A stretch of DNA of 64,000 nt from an uncultured Lachnospiraceae bacterium (GCA_910585625.1 CAJUFQ010000001.1:124001-188000), one strand, 5' to 3'. Shown: positions 1 through 7,730, counted from the first letter of the stretch. Notes: generated by a model not told the origin, from the sequence alone. Numbers and translations are program-made.

Positions 1-306
1 TGCACACCAATCCAGACATTTTTTCAGGTCGTATTTCCAATCTTAAAGCCAACTTGCATTACAGTGGCAATCCTGCAGGCAATGTGGATATGGAATGATT
101 ATCTCCTTCCATATCTGGTGCTGGACATCAAACGCTGGAAAACGATTCCCATTGCAATCCAGTACTTAAAGGGTGGTTACGGTTCCGTGGATATGGGGGC
201 CATGATGGCAATGCTGGTACTAGCGATTATCCCGATTATTAATTTTTACAGTTTCTGCCAAAAATACATCATTGAAGGCGTTGTGGCAGGAGCGGTCAAA
301 GGTTAA
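1..306 (+). CDS. Carbohydrate ABC transporter permease, MalG type (3' end only)
   Basis: The reading frame is open from base 1 to the TAA at 304-306, so about 101 C-terminal residues of an inner-membrane sugar permease are present. The first residues (TFFQVVFPILKP) match the cytoplasmic EAA loop that docks on the ATPase in MalG-type permeases. They are followed by WIWNDYLLPYLVL and a final hydrophobic segment ending in the usual short KG tail. The gene lies 48 bp upstream of malQ on the same strand, so it probably imports maltose or malto-oligosaccharides that MalQ then processes. The substrate is inferred from that neighbour only. Confidence 0.85.
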   Translation, partial: CTPIQTFFQVVFPILKPTCITVAILQAMWIWNDYLLPYLVLDIKRWKTIPIAIQYLKGGYGSVDMGAMMAMLVLAIIPIINFYSFCQKYIIEGVVAGAVKG

Positions 307-354
307 GCAATTACAATATAGAAACAATAAATAGCAACAGGAGGTATACGCATC

Positions 355-2004
355 ATGCGGAGCAGCGGAATTTTAATGCACATTTCTTCCCTTCCTTCTC
401 CCTATGGCATTGGAACCATGGGGAAGGAGGCAAGGAAGTTCGTAGATTTTCTTGTAAAAGCAGGACAGAGTTACTGGCAAGTATTGCCAATCTGCCCGAC
501 AAGTTATGGGGATTCTCCCTACCAGTCGTTTTCCAGCTTTGCCGGAAATCCATATTTTATTGATTTGGAGACCCTCTGTGAGGAGGGGCTTTTAACTGCA
601 AAGGAATGCAGGGCATATGAGTGGGGCGAGAGCATGACGCAGGTAGATTATGAGACTCTCTATGAAAACCGCTATCCGCTGCTACATAAGGCGTTTGGCC
701 GGTTTCAGAAGACGCCGCCGCAGGATTTTGAGCTGTTCTGCAATGAGCAGGCCGAATGGCTGGAAGATTATGCGCTTTTTATGGCGTTGAAGGACGAACA
801 TGACGGGGGATCATGGAGCGAGTGGGAAGAGGGACTCAGGCAGCGGGAGAAAGCTTCCCTGGCCGCAGCCAGGAAGAGGCTGTCAGAAGAGGTCGGGTTC
901 TGGAAGATGCTTCAGTACCTGTTCTATCGTCAGTGGAATGCATTGAAGAAATACGCGAATGACAATGGCATACGCATGATTGGCGACGTCCCCATCTATG
1001 TGGCGATGGACAGCGCAGATGTGTGGGCAGAGCCTACGCAGTTTTATCTTGATAAGAAGCTGCAGCCGATTGATGTGGCAGGATGCCCGCCGGATGCGTT
1101 TTCAGAGGATGGGCAGCTGTGGGGCAATCCACTGTTTCGTTGGGATGCGATGAAAAGAGACGGTTACCGTTGGTGGATACGGCGGATGGAGAAAATGTCG
1201 AAGCTCTTTGATGTGATTCGCATTGACCATTTCAGAGGGTTTGATTCCTACTATGCGATTCCTTATGGCGCGAAGACAGCCAAGAAGGGAGAGTGGCGTG
1301 AAGGCCCGGGCATAGCTTTGTTCCGTGCGATTGAGGAAAAGCTGGGCAAGCTTGACATCATTGCGGAAGATTTGGGGTTCCTTACAAAATCAGTGCGTAA
1401 ACTGCTTGAGGATTCAGGATATCCAGGCATGAAGCTGCTGCAGTTTGCCTTTGACGCCCGGGAGGATGGTGATTACCTTCCGCACAATTACGGCAGGAAT
1501 TCCATCATTTATGCGGGAACTCATGACAATGACACAATTCTTGGCTGGCTGCAGGATGCGCCTGCGGAATGCGTTGCTTTTGCCAAGGAATACTTGAAAC
1601 TGGATCAGGCCGAGGGATACCATTGGGGCGTGATGCGAGGCGTGTGGTCTTCTGTTGGCGATACGGCAGTCGTCACTATGCAGGATGTCCTGGGCATTGG
1701 CAGCGAGGGCAGGATGAACACACCGTCTACCCTGGGCGGCAACTGGATGTGGCGGATGCGCCCGGACGCCCTGGATGACGCCTTGGCAAGGAAAATACGT
1801 GGACAAGTAGAAGTGTACGGAAGGCTCCCCAAAGAGCCGGAAGAACCAGAAGAGCCGGAATTGCCGGATACGCCCAAAGAGCGTAAGGAGCCTGAATCGT
1901 CAGATAAACGGAAAGGTTTAAAGGAGCCTGGATTATCAGATGGTCGGAAAAATCTAAAGGAGCCAGGATTGTCAGAGAAGCCAGAAGGGGAAGTGGACAG
2001 TTGA
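355..2004 (+). CDS. malQ: 4-alpha-glucanotransferase (amylomaltase, GH77)
   Basis: MalQ transfers alpha-1,4-glucan segments between malto-oligosaccharides in the cytoplasm, releasing glucose. The GH77 hallmarks are present: IRIDHFRG with the nucleophile Asp291, IIAEDLG with the acid/base Glu338, and THDNDT near residues 389-394. The start ATG has AGGAGGT nine bases upstream. The protein is 549 residues, whereas the family is usually about 500. The excess is a low-complexity C-terminal tail (about residues 491-549) rich in Glu, Pro and Lys, with repeated KEPGLS units. The tail is not part of the GH77 fold as far as I know; it may be a recent in-frame extension by repeat expansion. Confidence 0.93.
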   Translation: MRSSGILMHISSLPSPYGIGTMGKEARKFVDFLVKAGQSYWQVLPICPTSYGDSPYQSFSSFAGNPYFIDLETLCEEGLLTAKECRAYEWGESMTQVDYETLYENRYPLLHKAFGRFQKTPPQDFELFCNEQAEWLEDYALFMALKDEHDGGSWSEWEEGLRQREKASLAAARKRLSEEVGFWKMLQYLFYRQWNALKKYANDNGIRMIGDVPIYVAMDSADVWAEPTQFYLDKKLQPIDVAGCPPDAFSEDGQLWGNPLFRWDAMKRDGYRWWIRRMEKMSKLFDVIRIDHFRGFDSYYAIPYGAKTAKKGEWREGPGIALFRAIEEKLGKLDIIAEDLGFLTKSVRKLLEDSGYPGMKLLQFAFDAREDGDYLPHNYGRNSIIYAGTHDNDTILGWLQDAPAECVAFAKEYLKLDQAEGYHWGVMRGVWSSVGDTAVVTMQDVLGIGSEGRMNTPSTLGGNWMWRMRPDALDDALARKIRGQVEVYGRLPKEPEEPEEPELPDTPKERKEPESSDKRKGLKEPGLSDGRKNLKEPGLSEKPEGEVDS

Positions 2005-2111
2005 AAGCGTATGCCGCAAAGATATTTATGCGTTTCTGCCAGAAAGTATAAGGGAATTGATTATCAATGGCACAGAAACATGAGAATGTGCGGAGAATAG
2101 TAGGAGATGTG

Positions 2112-2342
2112 ATGAGAGGCGCGATGATCGAGACGAATGCAAGAAGAATTCTGAACCAGGGAATAAGCCAAGGTATAGGCCAAGGTGTAAGCCAGGGAAT
2201 AAGCCAGGGTATAAATGAAACTAAAAAGAAAACGGCTCTAAGGATGCTGAAAGCACGGAAGCTGACGGTTGAGGAAATAGCAGAATACACGGAACTCAGC
2301 GTCGCGGAGGTGGAGCAGCTTTCAGAAGAGCAGACTGTATAG
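2112..2342 (+). CDS. Free-standing Rpn C-terminal domain (RpnS-like small protein)
   Basis: This 76-residue ORF matches the C-terminal quarter of the Rpn-family protein at 2486-3439. The homology begins near base 2066 and continues past the stop codon, but no nuclease domain precedes it. An AGGAG at 2102-2106 lies five bases before ATG 2112; a longer in-frame start (ATG 2067) lacks a good ribosome binding site. The protein holds four GISQ-type repeats, a basic stretch and an EEIAEYTELSVAEVEQL helix-turn-helix-like end. It could be a relic of a truncated gene, or a working stand-alone copy of the small antitoxin-like domain that Rpn genes of E. coli make from an internal start. A strong terminator follows. 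Confidence 0.55.
   Translation: MRGAMIETNARRILNQGISQGIGQGVSQGISQGINETKKKTALRMLKARKLTVEEIAEYTELSVAEVEQLSEEQTV
2160..2219 (+). repeat. 12-bp coding tandem repeat, 4 full units plus a variant
   Basis: Four 12-base units encode GISQ, GIGQ, GVSQ, GISQ and are followed by a GINE variant at 2208-2219. The same repeat occurs at 3269-3316 with one unit fewer. Confidence 0.85.
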
Positions 2343-2357
2343 TAGTTTTATAAATGA

Positions 2358-2407
2358 CAGGGGCAAATGTGTAAGGAAGCGTCGCACAATTTTGCCCCTG
2401 ATTTTTT
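2358..2407 (+). terminator. Rho-independent terminator
   Basis: CAGGGGCAAA (2358-2367) pairs perfectly with TTTGCCCCTG (2391-2400), followed by ATTTTTT. It ends the malQ / RpnS-like transcript. Traces of the same sequence follow the full-length copy at about 3450-3490 but no longer form a good stem. Confidence 0.85.
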
Positions 2408-2426
2408 GGCGAATGCTGGAGGTCGC

Positions 2427-2455
2427 TTGAATTTATGCAGGGATGATGGTAAGAT
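2427..2455 (+). promoter_or_regulatory. Candidate sigma-A promoter for the Rpn gene
   Basis: TTGAAT (2427-2432), 17-base spacer, TAAGAT (2450-2455). It sits after the terminator and 31 bases before the Rpn start codon. Confidence 0.5.
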
Positions 2456-2485
2456 GAAATTGTAGGCAGGAGGGGGGGAGAATGG

Positions 2486-3439
2486 ATGGCTAATATATAT
2501 GACGGGGCATTCCGTACAATCTTAAATGACTGCCGGAAACTGATCCTTCCGGTAATCAATGAGATTTTTGGGGAGGCATACACAGGGGAGGAAGAAATTC
2601 AGTTTTTCCCCAATGAGCATTTTATAGGCCAGCAGGATGGGGCAAGCAAAGAGCGCATCACGGATACGAATTTCAGGGTTTTGGGGAAGGTGCCGAAGAA
2701 ATACCACATCGAATGTGAGAGCAGCCTGCCGGACGGGAAGGTGACGGTGCGTCTTTTTGAGTACGATGCGCAGATAGCGCTTGACGAGGGGGAGGTCAGG
2801 GAGGAAACCCTAACGGTGACATTCCCGAACACCGCGGTGTTGTACCTGAGGTCTTACAAAAAGACGCCGGATAAGATGAGGTATGTGATAGCCACGCCGG
2901 GAGGGACGGTGCAGTATGAGGTTCCGGTGATGAAAGTGCAGGCATATTCACTGGAAGCGATTTTTGAGAAAGGCCTGCTGCTGCTGATACCGTTTTACAT
3001 TTTTTCACATGAGAAAAGCTTGCCGGAGTATAATAGTAATGAACAGAGGCTGGAAGAACTGGAGGCGGAGTACCGGGTCATCCTGGAAAGGCTTGATGGC
3101 TTGGAAAGCCGGGGGGTGATTGGGGCATTTGACAAGAGGACAATCATTGACCTGTCAGGCGATGTCATTAAGGAAATCGCACAGAAATATGGGAATGTGC
3201 AGAGGAAGGTAGGTGATATGATGAGAGGAGCGACGATTGAAACGAGTGCAAGAAGAATTCTGAACCAGGGAATAAGCCAGGGAATAAGCCAGGGAATAAG
3301 CCAGGGTATAAATGAAACTAAAAAGAAAACGGCTCTAAGGATGCTGAAAGCACGGAAGCTGACAGTTGAGGAAATAGCAGAATATACGGAACTCAGCGTC
3401 GCGGAGGTGGAGCAGCTTTCGGGAATGCAGACCGTATAA
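2486..3439 (+). CDS. Rpn-family PD-(D/E)XK nuclease / transposase-like protein
   Basis: A 317-residue protein resembling the Rpn (recombination-promoting nuclease) group of PD-(D/E)XK proteins. The N-terminal two thirds carry a possible nuclease core: RITDTNFRV followed by KYHIECESS, compatible with the Asp and Glu-x-Glu positions of the fold. A coiled stretch (about residues 185-205) leads into a C-terminal domain with three GISQ repeats and an HTH-like end. A strong G-rich ribosome binding site (2470-2480) supports ATG 2486. The C-terminal quarter is duplicated upstream at about 2066-2342. Family assignment is from motif pattern only; no catalytic test is possible here. Confidence 0.65.
   Translation: MANIYDGAFRTILNDCRKLILPVINEIFGEAYTGEEEIQFFPNEHFIGQQDGASKERITDTNFRVLGKVPKKYHIECESSLPDGKVTVRLFEYDAQIALDEGEVREETLTVTFPNTAVLYLRSYKKTPDKMRYVIATPGGTVQYEVPVMKVQAYSLEAIFEKGLLLLIPFYIFSHEKSLPEYNSNEQRLEELEAEYRVILERLDGLESRGVIGAFDKRTIIDLSGDVIKEIAQKYGNVQRKVGDMMRGATIETSARRILNQGISQGISQGISQGINETKKKTALRMLKARKLTVEEIAEYTELSVAEVEQLSGMQTV
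3218..3439 (+). CDS. Candidate intragenic small protein (RpnS-like) inside the Rpn gene
   Basis: In frame within the Rpn gene, ATG 3218 (and ATG 3221) follows AGGAAGG (3203-3209) by eight bases, giving a 73-residue C-terminal product. The equivalent Met in the upstream copy also has its own AGGAG. In E. coli Rpn genes the C-terminal domain is translated separately from an internal start and inhibits the full-length toxin; use of this start here is inferred from that precedent and the conserved ribosome binding site. Confidence 0.45.
   Translation: MMRGATIETSARRILNQGISQGISQGISQGINETKKKTALRMLKARKLTVEEIAEYTELSVAEVEQLSGMQTV
3269..3316 (+). repeat. 12-bp coding tandem repeat, 3 full units plus a variant
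   Basis: Three identical 12-base units (3269-3304, GISQ each) are followed by a GINE unit. This is one unit fewer than in the upstream copy, which points to slippage or recombination at the repeat. Confidence 0.85.
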
Positions 3440-3558
3440 CAATAGTCTGACAAAAGTCAGGGGGAGATGTGTGATAAAGCGTTGCACAGTTACACTTGTT
3501 TTGTGTCACTGTACCAGATGAGTGTATACACAGAAATGGATGTTCCTATGCCCAATAA

Positions 3559-3596
3559 AACCCGCAGGATGCAGCGATTGCTGCGCCCTGCGGGTT
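3559..3596 (-). terminator. Terminator of the PadR operon
   Basis: AACCCGCAGG (3559-3568) pairs with CCTGCGGGTT (3587-3596), with an inner GCAG/CTGC pairing. Read on the minus strand, the stem is followed by TTTTATT, placing it after the secreted-protein gene. Confidence 0.7.
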
Positions 3597-3623
3597 CATG
3601 ATATATAGATATCTGTGCTTTTC

Positions 3624-4079
3624 TTATGAGATTACGCCAGAGTTGCTGCATGTCATGGTTACGGTGATAGTGGCAGAACTAAAGCCTTTCGCAAATTTAG
3701 CACTTGTTGTTGCCGTGTTCCCACTGCGGGTGGTAATTCTATCGCTATAAGACCAGCCTTGTGTTAAGGAATAGTTTGAAGAAGCACTGGTACATGTTGC
3801 AGAAGAACCCGTATAGGAGAAAGTGGCAGTCAATTTTATAGTTGCAACTACTGTGCCGTCTTTAAGCTTACAAGTAGCCGTTTTTGTCGCAGTTTTTGTG
3901 TTTGCACGTGCATTGGGTGTGGATTCAGAAATACTATATTCTACAATAAGTCCGTTTCCCAAATCGACAATTGCTTTAGATTGGCAAGTATCTGTTATGT
4001 TGGCTTCATTTGCGTTAGCAATGATTGGTAAGTTAAAGATTAAAGTAACTGCGGCTAAGATAGATATAATTTTTTTCAT
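3624..4079 (-). CDS. Small secreted protein of unknown function
   Basis: A 151-residue protein with a clear signal peptide: KK, a hydrophobic core to about residue 20, then an ANA site near residues 21-23. The mature part is small, Ser/Thr-rich (about a third of residues near the middle), with several Cys (near positions 32, 70, 95 and 143) that could form disulfides, and a predicted beta-rich character. I recognise no family. It is the last gene of a three-gene minus-strand operon behind padR and a DUF6120-like membrane protein, with AGGAG nine bases upstream of its ATG. It is probably exported under PadR control; its role is unknown. Confidence 0.75.
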   Translation of the reverse strand: MKKIISILAAVTLIFNLPIIANANEANITDTCQSKAIVDLGNGLIVEYSISESTPNARANTKTATKTATCKLKDGTVVATIKLTATFSYTGSSATCTSASSNYSLTQGWSYSDRITTRSGNTATTSAKFAKGFSSATITVTMTCSNSGVIS

Positions 4080-4119
4080 TAGAATACTCCTCTCTATTCT
4101 ATGCTAAATTAACTTTATG

Positions 4120-4518
4120 TTATTCTGTACCCTCATCTAATATCTCAATAGTTTCCTCAACGTATATGACATTTATTTTATGAGATTTCCAAAGTTCTAT
4201 AAATAAGAAAAAGATACAAGACACAAATAACGTGATAAGTACAGTGCTTATAATAGTAATACGAGATTTTCTCTTATTCTTATAATCAGCCAGTTCATCT
4301 TGTGGAATACTGTCCAAATAAGTCTGTGCCAGCTCGGCAGGAGTGCCAAAGTATCTGATGATGTCCGATTCTCTGGCAGGATTATTTTCCGTAATGAATT
4401 GCTCGATATCCTTTTCCATGTCAGAGATAAGCCGGCAGCGGTAAGGTTTTGGACAAATTAATAAGCGCCTGGTAGTCCGTGTATATTTTCTGATTATTTT
4501 ATCTAAACGTTTATCCAT
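4120..4518 (-). CDS. DUF6120-like single-pass membrane protein
   Basis: A 132-residue protein. Its N-terminal half is a soluble charged helical region (residues 1-80) containing YRCRLISDMEKDIEQF and a DIIRYFGTPAELAQTYL segment; one transmembrane helix (about 88-109) follows, then a short extracytoplasmic end. This architecture, directly after a PadR regulator, matches the DUF6120 / DUF1700-like partners commonly encoded beside PadR genes in Clostridia, which may sense or transmit envelope signals. It starts 15 bp after padR ends and lies 40 bp before the secreted-protein gene. The family name is from memory of the pattern; function is unknown. Confidence 0.7.
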   Translation of the reverse strand: MDKRLDKIIRKYTRTTRRLLICPKPYRCRLISDMEKDIEQFITENNPARESDIIRYFGTPAELAQTYLDSIPQDELADYKNKRKSRITIISTVLITLFVSCIFFLFIELWKSHKINVIYVEETIEILDEGTE

Positions 4519-4533
4519 GGTAGTTTTAACTCC

Positions 4534-4902
4534 TTAGTAAATCCTATCATCAAGATCCAGGATTATATTAGCGGCAGTTGTCAATTCTCGGTATTTCTTT
4601 TTGATATTCACCAGATGCCCTTGCCCATAATCCGTAATATGAAAATAAATCCTGGTCCTGTTTTTTTCCACCTCCTTGCTCTTCTCTTCAATACAGCCTG
4701 CGTTTTTCAGGCGATAAATGTAAGGGTAAAGTGATTTGTAGTTAAAAGTGCCATTGCTGATCCGGCTGATTTCCTGCCCAATCTCATAAGTATACATTGG
4801 TTTCTGCTTGAGCAAGAACAGTATCAGCATTTCACCCAGACAGTTCTGCAGATTCTCAGCAAAGGTGTTTTCGTCTCCTGTTATTCTGGTTTTTCTGCTC
4901 AT
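4534..4902 (-). CDS. PadR-family transcriptional regulator
   Basis: A 122-residue winged-helix protein. LGEMLILFLLKQKPMYTYEI and ISNGTFNYKSLYPYIYRLKNAG carry the typical PadR helix-turn-helix, and RIYFHITDYGQGHL forms the wing. A C-terminal helix would serve dimerisation. I choose ATG 4902 because AGGAAGG lies five to six bases before it; the in-frame GTG 4908 overlaps that ribosome binding site. PadR proteins usually repress their own operon and a neighbouring transporter until a ligand binds, so this operon and possibly the ABC genes after 6300 are candidate targets. Confidence 0.88.
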   Translation of the reverse strand: MSRKTRITGDENTFAENLQNCLGEMLILFLLKQKPMYTYEIGQEISRISNGTFNYKSLYPYIYRLKNAGCIEEKSKEVEKNRTRIYFHITDYGQGHLVNIKKKYRELTTAANIILDLDDRIY

Positions 4903-5545
4903 AATCACCTTCCTATTGCATTTTGCCGGGTCGTTAAGTTTCGCTTACAGAGAAGCGGCAACGCTTCCAGTTCGGAAACTATATATACTATATCACTATC
5001 AATTCAATAAGTAAATATTTTAATTAAAAAGTATATTTGCTGTAAGATAAATTGACTTTATCGTCACAAAGGTATGAGATTCGCGTACAATTAGATAGTT
5101 GACAAAATGGTTAAAAAAGTATATATTTTATTTATAAAGTATTTAGAGAAGATAATAATCTGACAAACTGAGGAAGATATTTTGGATAGGTATCAAGGAC
5201 AGCGTCTCGGCTGCCTGATATATAAATTTTTATGATAAGCTTATCAATCAAAGGGAGGGGGGTGTGAGGGATGGGGAGTATTGCCGCAGGCTCTCCCGCC
5301 ATATAATTTGAAATATAAGATATGCGGCAAAGCCATATGTGGATATGAGGGATCCACAAGGCAGAGGATGGAGTATTTAACATAAAAATGAGAAGTAGGA
5401 ATTGTACGGCACTGTAACCATGTCATGGATGCAGAATAAAAAATTTTGCCATCATGCATATTCATCTGGCGGCGGTAGACCGCCAGATAGTGTGTATGTG
5501 TCATGGGGATATCAAACTGGAAGTTGCCGTAAAGGAGGGAAAAGC
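4903..5545. other. AT-rich divergent regulatory region without a confident gene
   Basis: This 640-bp stretch separates padR (minus) from the lipoprotein gene (plus). It holds a strong plus-strand promoter at 5099-5127 and repeats of AAAGTATAT (about 5029, 5116 and, degenerate, 5138) that could be PadR sites. It also holds a perfect 9-bp hairpin ATCTGGCGG/CCGCCAGAT (5464-5472/5480-5488). On the minus strand, a TTGAAT and TATATA pair near 4980-5010 may be the padR promoter. Short ORFs here lack ribosome binding sites and look spurious. Confidence 0.5.
5099..5127 (+). promoter_or_regulatory. Sigma-A promoter with consensus -35
   Basis: TTGACA (5099-5104), 17-base spacer, TATATT (5122-5127). It would produce a leader of about 410 bases before the lipoprotein start, containing the 5464-5488 hairpin. 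Confidence 0.6.
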
Positions 5546-6031
5546 GTGAAGAAATATCTTCGGGTCAGTGTGGCGGTTATGCTGCTGGCCTTTTTTGTAG
5601 TCGGCTGTGGGACGAAGGATTATTTTGCAATAGCAGAAAACCATGAGGCGGTAGAAATGTACCGTAATGGGGTTTGGGAGATTCGATACATAAGCGGTGG
5701 GGAAGTAACTGTGGGGTCAAAAGTCAAAGAGGTGCAGAACATCCTGGCTGTAAATGTCAACGAAGATATGACAGAGAAGGAGATGCTGAAAGTATTGGAT
5801 TATTTTGAATTTTCCAGAAATGCATATTTTGAAAATGATGAATATAAAGGCGAACGTAAGACGGATTATACTTGTTTTGCCGTTTTTTATAAAGAGGAGA
5901 CCGATGAGGAAATCTGCAGGATAAAATACCGTAATGGGAGGGATGTGGAACCTTTGGATGAAGATGAGCCGTTATTTCCCGTCCCAGCATTGCGTTCCGG
6001 CAGTGAAGAGCGGAAAGGCAGTCTGCCTTGA
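5546..6031 (+). CDS. Small lipoprotein of unknown function
   Basis: A 161-residue protein starting at GTG 5546 behind AAAGGAGGG. The N-terminus is KK plus a hydrophobic stretch ending in the lipobox VVGC (Cys near residue 21), so it should be lipid-anchored outside the membrane. The mature domain contains NGVWEIRYISGGEVTVGSKV and is followed by a charged, Pro-containing tail. I recognise no family. It sits 270 bp before the first ABC permease gene and may be an accessory to that exporter, but this is only positional. An upstream in-frame extension to 5402 lacks a ribosome binding site. Confidence 0.7.
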   Translation: MKKYLRVSVAVMLLAFFVVGCGTKDYFAIAENHEAVEMYRNGVWEIRYISGGEVTVGSKVKEVQNILAVNVNEDMTEKEMLKVLDYFEFSRNAYFENDEYKGERKTDYTCFAVFYKEETDEEICRIKYRNGRDVEPLDEDEPLFPVPALRSGSEERKGSLP

Positions 6032-6302
6032 GCATAGGAGGAAAAATCAACAGAAAAGAAGACGCTTATTTTGGCTTGCATGAGACGGGCGTCTGGAATA
6101 TGACGGACAGGGAACCGAAAGGAATCCCCCCTGATGGGAATTAAAGCACCCACAGGGGGGATTCGTGCATGGTGCATTGACGGATAGAGAAAGCCGTCTT
6201 TATAATACGGTTATAGAGGGGATTTGCGGGATGGGAATAGGAAATAAAGAAATGGTTTTACACGGGTTATGCCAGAATTGAGCATACAAAGAAGGAGGGG
6301 TT
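6032..6302. other. Intergenic region with hairpin and possible gene remnant
   Basis: A coding-like frame (about 6040-6144) ends in GVWNMTDREPKG, faintly echoing the NGVWEIRY motif of the upstream lipoprotein, but it has no plausible start. An imperfect stem pairs AATCCCCCCTG (6123-6133) with CAGGGGGGATT (6153-6163) and lacks a T-run. AAGGAGGGG immediately precedes the next gene. Confidence 0.4.
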
Positions 6303-7655
6303 ATGTTAAGAGTGAAATTTATGGCAGAGGAATTCCTGCGCAGCTTTGGGAAGAGCCTGTTGAAAAACGTATTGCTGATGGCCATGTTTTCCATAAGCCT
6401 TGTGATGGCTGTCCTGATGTGTTCCTATTATCTCGATATGGGAGACCGGTTTAAATCTGCCCAGCATGTAGGAGACAGCATGTGGTATTCCTTGAATTTT
6501 ATAATGGCTGATTATGAGAGCAACAGAGTTCCTGACAGCTTCACGACTGTCACAGGGTGCCGGAACATGATGTCGTACTATGAGGAACTGAGTTCTTCCG
6601 AGGAATATCCGTTTTTCTCGTTGAAAGACAATCAGAGCGTGTATCTGCGGGAGGACGATCTTGCAGGATTTTTCAGAGGAGGCAGTTATGAGGGATTCCT
6701 TGACAGTCAGGAATTGCAAGGCTTGTATGGGTGCTTTACGGAGGAAGAGCAGTGTAACATGTGGTGCTTCCAGGCAGCGCAGATTGATTTGGGAGCTTAT
6801 CGGATGTTTGGGTTTCGTACTGTGGAAGGGCAAGGATACACAGAAGATAATATGGTAATTAAACAGGCATCAGACCCAATTCCCATCCTTCTGGGGAATG
6901 ATTACCAGGGAGTTGCCGAAGTGGGATCTGTGATAGATATTTCGTACTGCGGATATGCGTTTCCATGTAAGGTGGCAGGGATATTGGAGCGGGGTCTGTC
7001 TCTTCCCCCTTATGGCAAGATGGATACAGCGATGACTCTTATGGATTCCAGGATTATTTTCCCTCATGGCATCCGGGTACAGGAAGATCCGGCAAATGTG
7101 GATGAAATCGAGAAATATGCGTTTGACGCATACATAGCAGTAGAGGATGGGACTGTCCAGATTCCGGATGGGCGGGAAATAGGAGAACTGGTGGAATATT
7201 ACCAGAAGATTGGAGAGAGGTATGGCATCCCGCCTGCCCAGCCAGCCGGTCTTTCCGTGGGTATGAACTTGTTCCGCAAAGAATCGGCAGCCAGCGTGAG
7301 GATTTTGCTGATTCTGACGGTAGCCTTGCTGTGTTTTGCTTTTTATGGGCTTTTCGTCATGTTTAATGATAAGATTCAATCCAACAGCAGGATATATGGG
7401 ATTTATCTCATGAATGGCTGTTCCCTGGGCATGATATTGGTTCCCTGCCTGCTGGAAGTTGCGGTAATCCTGCTCCCGGCAATATGTTTGGGGAGGTATG
7501 TGTTTTCGGTTGAAATTGTGGGCGAATTTCCTGTGGAGGTCACGGTACGCGTTGTTTACCTATTTACCGGCGCGGCATATCTTGTCGGTGCGGCATTTTT
7601 GGCGTATCTGATGCGCGGGGTGGACACAGAGCATCTGATCCGGCAAAAAGACTGA
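6303..7655 (+). CDS. FtsX-type ABC transporter permease with large external domain
   Basis: A 450-residue membrane protein with the MacB/FtsX layout: one N-terminal membrane helix (about residues 20-44), a large extracytoplasmic domain (about 45-325), then three C-terminal helices (about 331-352, 375-398, 417-440). The region DKIQSNSRIYGIYLMNGCSLGMI before the third helix is the typical coupling segment for the ATPase. A strong ribosome binding site precedes ATG 6303. It forms an operon with the ATPase at 7731 and a second permease at 8432, so the exporter is probably a heterodimer. Substrate unknown; this class often handles peptides, lipoproteins or antimicrobial resistance. Confidence 0.8.
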   Translation: MLRVKFMAEEFLRSFGKSLLKNVLLMAMFSISLVMAVLMCSYYLDMGDRFKSAQHVGDSMWYSLNFIMADYESNRVPDSFTTVTGCRNMMSYYEELSSSEEYPFFSLKDNQSVYLREDDLAGFFRGGSYEGFLDSQELQGLYGCFTEEEQCNMWCFQAAQIDLGAYRMFGFRTVEGQGYTEDNMVIKQASDPIPILLGNDYQGVAEVGSVIDISYCGYAFPCKVAGILERGLSLPPYGKMDTAMTLMDSRIIFPHGIRVQEDPANVDEIEKYAFDAYIAVEDGTVQIPDGREIGELVEYYQKIGERYGIPPAQPAGLSVGMNLFRKESAASVRILLILTVALLCFAFYGLFVMFNDKIQSNSRIYGIYLMNGCSLGMILVPCLLEVAVILLPAICLGRYVFSVEIVGEFPVEVTVRVVYLFTGAAYLVGAAFLAYLMRGVDTEHLIRQKD

Positions 7656-7687
7656 GTGTGGACACAGAGCATCTGATCCGGCAAAAA
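7620..7687 (+). repeat. 38-bp tandem duplication of a gene end
   Basis: A 30-base segment at 7620-7649 recurs exactly at 7658-7687. The first copy holds the last codons of the permease, whose TGA (7653-7655) lies between the copies. The second copy is non-coding. Confidence 0.9.
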
Positions 7688-7730
7688 AGCCATGTGCAGA
7701 TGTCCTGAGAGGAGAAGCAAGGAGGCAGAC

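Noticed and set aside
1727..2290. Reverse-strand ORF with repeated PWLIPW units
   Set aside because: It is an antisense reading of the GISQ repeats and the malQ tail.
2160..3316. CRISPR-like short repeats
   Set aside because: Units are 12 bp, contiguous without spacers and in frame in a protein.
5402..5545. N-terminal extension of the lipoprotein at 5546
   Set aside because: It would place the signal peptide and lipobox internally, and the GTG 5546 has an excellent ribosome binding site.
7620..7687. Attachment-site direct repeats
   Set aside because: The copies are only 38 bp apart with no integrase or element between them.
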